Assembly (NCBI RefSeq): GCF_026262505.1
Contig: NC_067208.1
Coordinates: forward strand, 10,301,962 to 10,365,961
Origin: Trichomonas vaginalis G3
Taxonomy: Eukaryota > Parabasalia > Trichomonadida > Trichomonadidae
DNA length: 64,000 bases
Direction of reading: 5' to 3'
Each line of letters opens with the position of its first letter. Within the stretch, counting starts at the first letter, position 1. This document shows, piece by piece, positions 10,458 to 19,011 of this stretch. The notes below the pieces were generated by a model. The model saw only the letters and a program-made list of their open reading frames with translations. It was not told where the DNA came from and did no database searches. The position numbers and the translations under genes were made by a program.

Positions 10458-10994
10458 ATGGATTCTTCAATAGAGTTGGCTGATCTTCTTGTTAATGAAC
10501 TTGCAAAACAAATAAAACTGAAATACAAAGACGATGTCACATGTACAAATCTTGTTTACCTTAAATTACAGAACTTTGGAATGAAACCAGGATTTGCATT
10601 TGCCATTCAAATGGTTTCTACTTCATTAATCGAAAGTAATTTAGATAATGTAGTTGCATATGTTGGGCAAGTAATGGGAAATGAAATTTTAGGAGCTCCG
10701 GCAGAATTTAGTAATGATGGAGATAAATTTATTAAATTCCAATACAACAAAGAATTACCAAGTATGTTTAGGAGATTAGGACCGATTACAAAGCAAGGAA
10801 TGCCACCAGAACAAGAATTTTGGCTCCAAGTTTATGGACATTTTATTCTTGGCATATATCAAGGAGCTCTTCTTCATTTCGGATATCGTACGGTTGGTAA
10901 ATTTGATTTTGGAGATGATTCTATTCAATTCTCAATCAAACCAGAAAAATTAGTTGGTACTTGGTCTTCCCCGCCATCTGTTCTATTAAAATAA
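10458..10994 (+). CDS. TRAPP subunit-like (Bet3/TRAPPC6 fold) protein
   Basis: About 178 residues if the ATG at 10458 (MDSSIELADLL) is used; an upstream ATG at 10428 would add ten residues (MTKKFFFNFY), but the TCAACTT initiator-like word falls between the two, favouring the shorter form. Small alpha/beta layout of the Bet3 superfamily: helices in the first half (LADLLVNELAKQI, LKLQNFGMKPGFAFA), then EFWLQVYGHFILGIYQGALL, matching the conserved 'G-x-x-x-G-x-x-x-x-x-G' helix near the end of TRAPPC3/5/6. TRAPP tethers vesicles and acts as a Rab GEF. Which subunit it is cannot be decided. Confidence 0.45.
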   Translation: MDSSIELADLLVNELAKQIKLKYKDDVTCTNLVYLKLQNFGMKPGFAFAIQMVSTSLIESNLDNVVAYVGQVMGNEILGAPAEFSNDGDKFIKFQYNKELPSMFRRLGPITKQGMPPEQEFWLQVYGHFILGIYQGALLHFGYRTVGKFDFGDDSIQFSIKPEKLVGTWSSPPSVLLK

Positions 10995-11080
10995 TCATAT
11001 ACGTATATGTTTTGTTTTACTGTTATCTAAAAAAAAATTAAATTAATTTTTTTATATTTTTTTTAAAGAAACTCTAATAT

Positions 11081-12307
11081 TTATTGATTAGCAATAAACT
11101 CTATGATATGTGATGCACATTCTGCCACGGATTGATTCTTATCTTCAGTATAACTTTCAATATCATCTAAATAATCTTCAAGAGAAGAGAAGAACCAATG
11201 GCCATCACCATTAGAAGCTATTCTAGTACATAATTGGTACAAACCTTTGATAAGTTGTCTGCCAATTAATTTATCAGACAAATAAGTTCCGAAAATATTT
11301 GGAAGGCTCTCATTAATGTCAGTTATATATGGAGCTGTGATATTTAATAATTTAAGAACTTGTCGTTTTGTTGAAAAATTGTAATTATCTAGGTTATCAA
11401 CAACTGCTTTTGTAATCAAATCACTGTATGTCTCAGCCCATAATGAAGCGCACTTCTCTAAATACCTGCTTGCATATGTTGCTGAATCATTTGAATTCAA
11501 ACAAAGGCAGCAAGCATTAACATCAGCTTCTGTGACTACTCCTAGTACCTCTAATGTTCTAAATGCTGATGACTGTATTGTTTTGTCATCTGATGATAAA
11601 AGTTGTAAGATTTTTGAATGAATTTCATCAATATTAATATTTACTGATTGGGCAAGGTTTTCATCGTAAGATAGCTTCTGTATTAATGATGTAAGCGCTG
11701 ATAATGCGTTTGCAATTGTGATGTTGTTTTCAATTTCTAATTCTTGGTAAATTATTGGAATCAATGAACAAACTTCTGGTGTAATCTCATAAAAACGGAA
11801 AATTTGGGAAATTATTGGTGAAACATCGACTGCAAATTGATTTTCGGCTAAAATTTGAATTATATTTTGCGAAAGAAATGTTTCTCTGCACTCTTCAAAA
11901 TCAAACAAAAACGAAATGATTGCTATCGTGTATTCAATCCATGGAGCGTTATTTTGTAAATAATTTAGTAAAGCATCGCAAAAATGAGGTGTTTTTTCAA
12001 GTGCGCGTGTAGGACAATCTGGTAGCTTAATTGATAATGCTATATCTTCAATTGCATAACCACGAATATCATCTGTATCTCCATCTCTTGCGAGGCCTAC
12101 TATAAATACGAAAATATCAGGGAATTTTGTAATTAGCTCGCCAGCATATGGTTTTTGAAGTGCATTTCTAATGTAAATCAACGCATGTAATTGTAAATTG
12201 TTGTCCATTGCTTGTAATTCTGTCATAACAAATTCTACATCTTCTTCTTTGAGTTCTTCACTCACTTTGACATTGTTTGAAATGCTGCTGATCTGTATAG
12301 GTTTCAT
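11081..12307 (-). CDS. Armadillo/HEAT-like repeat protein
   Basis: A 408-residue, fully helical protein with repeated Leu-rich helix pairs (LQALIYIRNALQ-type, FRTLEVLGVVTEADV, QVLKLLNITAPYI). No signal peptide or membrane segment. It is typical of trichomonad ARM-like proteins and resembles, in length and style, the protein at 24008-25396. The family is structural (protein binding); a specific orthologue is not recognised. The downstream end converges with the TRAPP-like gene at a spacing of 86 bases. Confidence 0.6.
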   Translation of the reverse strand: MKPIQISSISNNVKVSEELKEEDVEFVMTELQAMDNNLQLHALIYIRNALQKPYAGELITKFPDIFVFIVGLARDGDTDDIRGYAIEDIALSIKLPDCPTRALEKTPHFCDALLNYLQNNAPWIEYTIAIISFLFDFEECRETFLSQNIIQILAENQFAVDVSPIISQIFRFYEITPEVCSLIPIIYQELEIENNITIANALSALTSLIQKLSYDENLAQSVNINIDEIHSKILQLLSSDDKTIQSSAFRTLEVLGVVTEADVNACCLCLNSNDSATYASRYLEKCASLWAETYSDLITKAVVDNLDNYNFSTKRQVLKLLNITAPYITDINESLPNIFGTYLSDKLIGRQLIKGLYQLCTRIASNGDGHWFFSSLEDYLDDIESYTEDKNQSVAECASHIIEFIANQ

Positions 12308-12784
12308 TTTTCTTTGTAAAATTTCCTAAAATCTCAGAGGTATTCAAAATTTTGGCCAAAGACAATAATATATTTTATATAAGATATTAACATATATGCA
12401 GATGGCATTCTATTTCATAATACTAACACAAGAAAATAAGTAGAAAAAAGATTATTTTTCCGCAAATTTTCATCATTCAAGCTCATAAGCGGATGAATAA
12501 AGCTTATTGGATAAAATTACGAAAGACGTCAATCACACATCATTTAATTAACCCGCTATTAATTTCAGATCCAATATATCTTACGCAAAGCACAAAAAAA
12601 CTTCATGATATATTCATCTAATGATCAACTACTTACCATTAAGACATTAACCAATAAAATCTAAGAATAACATTCAATTCCAAGTAAGTTCATGATTTTT
12701 CAAGAAATATCTATTAGTAAAATGCGTGGATATACGTAAAATCGTAATATTTGAAGGAATAAAGATAGTTTACAATATGAAATT
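12308..12784. other. Intergenic region, nothing recognised
   Basis: AT-rich spacer of 477 bases between two minus-strand genes without repeats or convincing frames. Confidence 0.4.
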
Positions 12785-13174
12785 TTAGGCAGATTTGGAA
12801 CGAACTGCAGTTTCAACAGTAGTGATTGCATCGCTCAAGAAATTAACATCTGCCTGAATTGTGTCAATACACTCGAGTTCTGTTATAACTGATTCAACGG
12901 AGTTAATGATCTGATCTAATTCTTCGTATGATTGTTCAGAAAGAGATTGTATTTTTGCTCTAGCTTCTTCTAATGCTGCAATAGCTTTTATTGCAACATC
13001 ACCCATTCCATCTAAATTACCTCTAATTCCTTTTATTGTTTCATCAAACGATCTGATAATATCTTGAGAATAATTTTCTAATTTTTGAACAACATCAGAA
13101 AATTCTTGCTTCTCTTCATCACTTATTGTGGAGAGTTTAATACCACTAGATCCAACTTGAGGAACTTCTACCAT
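12785..13174 (-). CDS. Small coiled-coil protein of unknown function
   Basis: A 129-residue protein, almost entirely helical with heptad spacing from about residue 20 (FSDVVQKLENYSQDIIRSF, AKIQSLSEQSYEELDQIINS) and acidic. No family recognised. Its size and form would fit a small subunit of a multi-helix tethering or BORC/BLOC-type complex, but nothing specific supports that. Codon use and composition match the neighbouring genes, so it is likely a real gene. Confidence 0.6.
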   Translation of the reverse strand: MVEVPQVGSSGIKLSTISDEEKQEFSDVVQKLENYSQDIIRSFDETIKGIRGNLDGMGDVAIKAIAALEEARAKIQSLSEQSYEELDQIINSVESVITELECIDTIQADVNFLSDAITTVETAVRSKSA

Positions 13175-13281
13175 AAAAATGGGTCTATTTTTGTGTTACC
13201 CCCTTAAATAAAATTTTATGAAATAAAACGTCATCAAAATATAGTGAGATTATCTCAAGATAATCCCAGTAATTGTTAAAA

Positions 13282-13669
13282 AATTGAAGGTCTCTTTGAC
13301 TGTGAGTAATAGAGTCTATTAATTATGATTTCCTAATTGATTCGTATTTTGAAATTTTCAATTTTGGTCATTTCTTAAATTTGATTTTATAACTCAGCAA
13401 TGTTCTTAAAATTGTTCATATTCGCAATATTGTAATTTTCGAAAAATCGCCAAAAATTAACATAAAAAAGATTTATCAGGAAAAAAATTACATATTTTTG
13501 AATCCTAAGAAGAAAAACGATTTTTTTTGAAGTTTTGGGAGAGTGATTCTGCATTATCTGATCATGGAACGTGCATTATCGCGTTCAGATAGCAAAATAT
13601 ACATTTTTAGAATGAAGAAATATGAAATCAAGGGAAAGATATTACTCACACTCAAAGAGACCTTCAATT
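13282..13669. mobile_element. MITE-like element with 28-bp terminal inverted repeats
   Basis: The left end AATTGAAGGTCTCTTTGA (13282 on) continues TGTGAGTAAT after one differing base, and the right end 13641-13669 is its reverse complement. The element is 388 bp and AT-rich inside, with no coding frame. It lies between the 129-aa gene and IFT88. The target duplication is unclear (AAT/ATT flanks). This is a non-autonomous DNA transposon-like structure; no transposase seen. Confidence 0.65.
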
Positions 13670-13990
13670 ATGAAATAAAGCAGACTAAAAATGAAAGAAT
13701 ATTTTCTCATTAGATATAATGGAGTGATGCCATATTTGGCTTCAGTGATCATGCCTAGCATGGAGTTGATTTTTTATTTAGTAACCTGAATGTTGGATAT
13801 TTTTGGTGTCTGCAAAATATAAAGAATTACTATCATTGGTCATGGGAGTTGGGAATCACATAATACACAATCTTATCTCACTAATGACCATAAAAGTCCA
13901 ATTTCAATTCATTTAATGGAGTACTTTCGCCAGAATGAACACAGTCTCGAAAAATTTTATCAATTTTAAATCTAATTAAACAATAAAAAT

Positions 13991-16162
13991 TTAGTCTGGA
14001 AGGTCAATATCCACATCATCCCACATATTTCCATCACCTTCTCCTGCACGAGCATTCTGAACCATTCCCTTTGCAGAAGCGTCAACGTTCAGTGCTGGAG
14101 CGACAACATTTTCTTTGTTATTTCCAAAGTCCATAACGTTATCAGCTCTTCTTTGGTCATTGAATTGATTGAATCCTTGGTCTTGATATCCCATTTGATC
14201 TCCTTGCATTCCTTGCATCTGTTGTGCATCCATTTCTTCCTGCTGCATCAAAGCAATCCTCTCCATCAAATCCTTGCACATTCTCTGATATAAATCAGCC
14301 TTTTGTGTCAAACCCATTTCTGTAGTCAATTTGATCAAATGTTCCAAACATTGTTTGTTGTTTGGATCCAATTGCATGACTTTCTCGTATGCAGCGAGTG
14401 CTTCTTGTTTCTGGTCCATATTCCTGTGGCAAGAAGCAACCATCATCAAATAACGTGGCTGCTTTGGAGCTAACTCTGCAGCGCGTTCGAAGAACTTCAA
14501 TGCTTGGTCGTACGATTGTTTCTTTCTGAAATAACTGCCAAGCCATTGAATGACGTCGATATCGCTTGGACAGAATTTGTAGGACTCTGTGTAGCAATGG
14601 AATGCTTGGGATTCATTCTGATCTCTATCCCAAATTGCTCCGATTCGACGCCAAATGGCAGGATCCTTTGGTTGGATGTTAATTAAACGATGCAACCATT
14701 CAATTGCATTTACGTTCATTCCAGCCTTTTCGTAGCAATCAGATATTTCGAATGCAACTTCAGGAGCCTTTGGGATAATTCTGTTAAGCTTCTCAAAGAC
14801 TTGTAATGCTTCATCGTATTGTCCTGTCATCTTTGAAACAACACCGAGGTTGTAAAGAGCTTCAACGCAATCAGCTTCAACACCAATAGCTTCAAGATAT
14901 TGGTCTCTGGCTTCTTCTTCATGATTTGATTGCATAAGACAGTTGCCTTTGTTAACAAGAGCTTGTGCATTGTATTTATCATGGTCAAGAGCCATTTGAG
15001 CGTATTTATCGGCGTTTTCGTAGTCTTGTTCGAGGTAATATAAGAATGAAAGGTTTGTTGCTGCGAGAGCCATGAGAGCTGGGTCTTTCTTCCTGATCTG
15101 GCGAAGCATCTCAATAGCTTTATCAGCATTATGATGGTTTAAGTGTGCAAGAGAATAGGCAATTTCAAATTCTCCTGTTGCTTCAGGGAATTTCGACTGT
15201 TTGAGCTTTTGCAATACGTAATCGTAAGCTTCTTGCCAATCTTTATCCGTCTTTGATGCAACTAAACGGCTTGCAAGCATGACTAATCTGACTTGTTCTC
15301 TTCTCTCGACGTGGAGTTGATTTCCAAGGATATCTGACTCACTGATGTCACCAATAGTTGTAATTGGCTTGACACCAAGCAATCCTTTGTAAGCATCTCT
15401 AACTTCGTCGGTAGATGAAAGTAATGCGTGGCATAAAACAAGATTGTAGCCAGTCTTGATGGATGGATCAAGTCTCATTGCAGTTTCAAAGGCAGAAAGA
15501 GCTTGTGTGTACTGTCCAAGGCAAATTTGAGCAACGCCACAAGCATGATTGAATCTGGCTTTGTATCTGCTATGTTCTGGCTTCAAATAGTTAATGCCCA
15601 TGTTGTAGTTTTTAACGGCATCTTCGTATTTTCCGAGAATCATGTTGATATTACCGATTTCTAAATATGGCATGAACATGTTAGGATATTCATGATCTTT
15701 AAGTAATCTTTTGTATCTGCGGATTGCTTCATCGTAATTGGAGTTGGCTTTATAAGCATCAGCAAGTTGCATAAGAACTGTATATTTGTAAGTCTTGAAT
15801 TCTTGCTCATCGAAGTTCTTTGATGTGATAAAATCTTGAAGACTCTTGAGTTGTGCATCAGCTTCCTTAGCTTTTGTAAGAGATAAAGAACTATCCGGAG
15901 GATCAGCCTTTAAAGCCTGCGATGAAGCTATGATAGCATCCATTATATCCTTTTTGAATTTCTTCACCTTATTTTCTGGTGAATCACTTGTATCATTAAT
16001 GAATTGTGAGAATGAATCTCTTACATGATCAAGTGGAGAGATAACCTTCTTACCTCCAGAAGTACCTAAGCCGCCCGAGCTGAATCCAGTGCCTTTGTGA
16101 CTCGAAATTGGGCGAGAGGATGTCGGTGGACGTGCACGTGACGAAGTAAGCCTAGAAGTCAT
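13991..16162 (-). CDS. IFT88: Intraflagellar transport protein 88 (IFT-B core, TPR protein)
   Basis: The start is the ATG at 16162 (MTSRLTSSRARPP), seven codons inside a longer open frame that begins with a non-ATG codon; product about 723 aa. After a Ser/Arg-rich N-terminus come TPR repeats from about residue 110 to 640. The signature block NLSFLYYLEQDYENADKYA, then NKGNCLM, EALYNLGVV, AIEWLHRLINIQP, SQAFHCYTESYKFCP, VIQWLGSYF and LMVASCHR follows the order of IFT88 in animals and algae closely. IFT88 is part of the IFT-B core and is required to build flagella. The C-terminus is Gln/Met-rich then acidic. Length is slightly under human IFT88 (about 820 aa). Confidence 0.95.
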   Translation of the reverse strand: MTSRLTSSRARPPTSSRPISSHKGTGFSSGGLGTSGGKKVISPLDHVRDSFSQFINDTSDSPENKVKKFKKDIMDAIIASSQALKADPPDSSLSLTKAKEADAQLKSLQDFITSKNFDEQEFKTYKYTVLMQLADAYKANSNYDEAIRRYKRLLKDHEYPNMFMPYLEIGNINMILGKYEDAVKNYNMGINYLKPEHSRYKARFNHACGVAQICLGQYTQALSAFETAMRLDPSIKTGYNLVLCHALLSSTDEVRDAYKGLLGVKPITTIGDISESDILGNQLHVERREQVRLVMLASRLVASKTDKDWQEAYDYVLQKLKQSKFPEATGEFEIAYSLAHLNHHNADKAIEMLRQIRKKDPALMALAATNLSFLYYLEQDYENADKYAQMALDHDKYNAQALVNKGNCLMQSNHEEEARDQYLEAIGVEADCVEALYNLGVVSKMTGQYDEALQVFEKLNRIIPKAPEVAFEISDCYEKAGMNVNAIEWLHRLINIQPKDPAIWRRIGAIWDRDQNESQAFHCYTESYKFCPSDIDVIQWLGSYFRKKQSYDQALKFFERAAELAPKQPRYLMMVASCHRNMDQKQEALAAYEKVMQLDPNNKQCLEHLIKLTTEMGLTQKADLYQRMCKDLMERIALMQQEEMDAQQMQGMQGDQMGYQDQGFNQFNDQRRADNVMDFGNNKENVVAPALNVDASAKGMVQNARAGEGDGNMWDDVDIDLPD

Positions 16163-16183
16163 TGAATTCGTTATAAATTTCAA

Positions 16184-16674
16184 ACGATCATATTTTGTTT
16201 AGATGTAAACTCTGTCTATTTTATACTCCATTTCCGGTAGTTTTATATTCCATATGACATATAGTACATTTTTATTGCATATTTGCATTATTTAATCTAT
16301 AAAACACCATTTTATTTGAGATAATTATATTTCTGGCGCTTATTGAAATTTAATAAAATTAAAATTAATGATATTACAATGTAATAAGCCCTACTCACGA
16401 CAGACATGCATACTCTGATTTGGTTTTCTTACTGTTCATTTCTTGCTAGCATGTTTCATTTTAAGATTTTTATTAAGTTAAATGAGCAGCATTGAGGAAC
16501 AAATTTCTTTAAATTTATGGACTTTTGAGCTCGTATTTATACCCCGTGCTTCAATTATAGTTGATGACATAATCCTCGGTAGGAACTCTGAAAAAGCTAA
16601 AATTTACTAAATTTATGAATTCTTTGTTGAATAAGATATATTTATTTAATTAAATTTGTTTTATTTTCAGTATT
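16184..16674. other. Divergent intergenic region with a short open frame
   Basis: Between IFT88 and the large plus-strand frame. It contains a 42-codon ATG frame at 16482-16610 (listed separately) and otherwise AT-rich DNA. Confidence 0.4.
16482..16610 (+). other. Possible 5' coding piece of the following large gene
   Basis: An ATG frame of 42 codons (MSSIEEQISLNLWTFELVF ... ILGRNSEKAKIY) has coding-like composition and ends 65 bases before the long frame that lacks an ATG at its own beginning. It may be the true N-terminus joined by an unusual intron or a lost base run. The trichomonad 5' GTAYGT and 3' ACTAACACACAG intron signals are not present between the pieces, so this link is only a suggestion. 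Confidence 0.3.
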
Positions 16675-19011
16675 TTGTTTGATGACCACAAAACTTTAGC
16701 TGATGAAGTTGCATATAAACAGATTCAGTTAATTTCAAGCCTTGATACATTAAGTAATAGTTTGAATAGTATGAATCTACAAAATGACTCCTTTACTTCG
16801 AATTTTTCATCGACCTTTTTCAATCTTCATTATATTTTATCAAATGCGTCACCATCTACAAATTCTGACATAAATTCGCTTAATTCATTACACAAAGTAT
16901 CTCAATCCGATATATCTTTGGCAAATTTTATTCTCAAAACCGTAAATGATCAATACGATCAACTAGAAATAACATATCCAGCATTTTCATCATTCATTAA
17001 TAGTGCTTTAAACAAAATTATTCTTGCAAACTATATAATTTGTGAAATTTCAAAAACTAATCCATTACCTACTCATCAAATTCAAGAAAGCTATTCTGAT
17101 TTAATATCTAAAATATCAACAACAAACAAAATCGTACTAAACTCAGAACAAGACTTAGCAACAAATTATTCGTTATTTGATATCAAAATTTTATTACCAG
17201 ATGTGACAAAAACATTACTTGATAACATCTCAAAAATCACAAATAAAGATTCTGCTGATTCCATAGCCTTTATTACCCAAAAAATTACAAATTTTAGAGA
17301 TTCTTTCATTTTGTCAACTTCAAATAGTTTTTCATTTCTTCCAGAGCTAACATTATCTAGTATTATCGATTTCCGACAGTTTACTTCTGATTTATGTTAT
17401 TTTTCAGGAATTATTGATGAAAATTTGAAAAAATCAGTAGTTTCTCAATTAACACCCAAATTATTGTATTTAATTGATGAATTATTGAATTATTATTCTG
17501 TTATTACTAATCATATCTCAAATCCTTTAAATGTCACAGATTATTCAAAAATTGGACATGAAAGTATTGCAAAAGTCCTTGGATCTTCGTCCAATGCATA
17601 CTCCGCATCAATAGAACCACAACTGTTTCTAATAGATAAGTTCTTTTCAGACATGACACCTGCATTTGAAGATACAACAGCTCTTAAAGGAACAATCGAA
17701 CAATTAATTGATTTTCTTGAGAAAAACAAATCAAAGTTCATAGAAATACAAAGAGTTCTGGCGTATGGAGGCTACAAATCTCAATCAAGAGTTTTTTATT
17801 CATCATTGGTTGGACTAGAGGTTTCATTAAAGAGTTTGTTAACAACATCAAAAGGACAAAGTACAACATTTTCACCTGACAAAGTTTTGGAATTAGAATT
17901 AAATTATAAAAATGATATTGATCAGATCAAAACAAACAAAAAATCAATTGGTTATGCAGATATTATATCATTATATACGAATCCATCGAAAACAGCACAA
18001 CTTTCAGCATCAAATAACAAAAATGAAAAAGAAATTTTCGAAATTGCAAAAAATTCTTTATCAAAAGTCAAAGTTTTGATGAATACTATTACCGATTTAA
18101 GTGAGAAAACAGTTCCTCTTTTGCAAACAATACAAAACTATCTAAAATCAGTTTGGCCAGCATTAGATTTTCAAAAAAATACCAAAAAATCACAGAAAAA
18201 ATCAATTTTTTCAAATGATTACAATGAATTATGTTCTACATTTAACTTAGTTGTTGAAGGAATGCAGACAGCGATATTAATACCTATTAATGATATTCCT
18301 TTGCGTGAATTATGTTTCGAAACATTAAATTTGTTAAATTTAATTTGTAAAAATTCAGTAAAGATAATTCCAAAGAATATACAATTGTTATGTGATAAAT
18401 TCAAGAAATTACAAGGAGATTTTTCTGTAGAAAGACTTTTTAAGCTGAATTTGCAAAAATATGTTGATGATTTAGAAAAAAATAAGAAAGAAATAATGAA
18501 ATTGGATTCTTCAAAGAGAGAATTATGTTTTACAAGGCAAATACCTGTTTTAATTGAATTTCTCAAAACAATTTCATCAAATATTTTGAGTTTCAAAAAA
18601 GAAGACTATGAAGTTAAAGATTCAAACATGGATTTAGCGCATGCTAGTGATGGAATATCAAAAATCATATTTTCTTTGTCAGAAACAGAATTTAATTTGA
18701 ATTCTTTTTATTTAATGAACATTTTAGTTAGATTAAGAGAACATATATCATCTATTAGATGTGGCGTTATATTTGATACTCCAAAAGACTTTTTAAGTAC
18801 AATTAAAACTATTTATGATCAAATTTCTGATCTTCAAAGATTAGTTAAAGTTTTCTGTCCTTTAACGACAATAAAACCATTTATAAGTTCATTGGAAATT
18901 GTTATTTGGAAGTTAAGTCATATGAAAGGAGATTACAAGAATGATGACCTTTTAATTTCATCTTTGAATGCAGCAATTGAACAAAAATTCAAAATTGAAG
19001 CAAAACTGTGA
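16675..19011 (+). CDS. Large helical protein, upstream frame of a DOCK-like gene
   Basis: An open frame of 778 codons. The segment has no ATG until 16771, yet the codons before it look coding (DDHKTLADEVAYKQIQLISS), so the 5' end is unresolved. The protein is all-helical with long Ser/Lys/Asn-rich helices (ISKITNKDSADSIAF, KLQGDFSVERLF); no domain recognised. It stops at TGA 19009-19011, 41 bases after the ATG of the next frame (18968), and skipping the T of that TGA would join the two frames (EAKL then EKIKQILEK). It may be the N-terminal part of one very large protein or a separate overlapping gene. Confidence 0.6.
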   Translation: MFDDHKTLADEVAYKQIQLISSLDTLSNSLNSMNLQNDSFTSNFSSTFFNLHYILSNASPSTNSDINSLNSLHKVSQSDISLANFILKTVNDQYDQLEITYPAFSSFINSALNKIILANYIICEISKTNPLPTHQIQESYSDLISKISTTNKIVLNSEQDLATNYSLFDIKILLPDVTKTLLDNISKITNKDSADSIAFITQKITNFRDSFILSTSNSFSFLPELTLSSIIDFRQFTSDLCYFSGIIDENLKKSVVSQLTPKLLYLIDELLNYYSVITNHISNPLNVTDYSKIGHESIAKVLGSSSNAYSASIEPQLFLIDKFFSDMTPAFEDTTALKGTIEQLIDFLEKNKSKFIEIQRVLAYGGYKSQSRVFYSSLVGLEVSLKSLLTTSKGQSTTFSPDKVLELELNYKNDIDQIKTNKKSIGYADIISLYTNPSKTAQLSASNNKNEKEIFEIAKNSLSKVKVLMNTITDLSEKTVPLLQTIQNYLKSVWPALDFQKNTKKSQKKSIFSNDYNELCSTFNLVVEGMQTAILIPINDIPLRELCFETLNLLNLICKNSVKIIPKNIQLLCDKFKKLQGDFSVERLFKLNLQKYVDDLEKNKKEIMKLDSSKRELCFTRQIPVLIEFLKTISSNILSFKKEDYEVKDSNMDLAHASDGISKIIFSLSETEFNLNSFYLMNILVRLREHISSIRCGVIFDTPKDFLSTIKTIYDQISDLQRLVKVFCPLTTIKPFISSLEIVIWKLSHMKGDYKNDDLLISSLNAAIEQKFKIEAKL

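Noticed and set aside
16570-16675. Intron joining the 42-codon frame to the large frame, ending TTTTCAG
   Set aside because: The phase does not fit a GT donor and the conserved trichomonad intron signals (GTAYGT, ACTAACACACAG) are missing.
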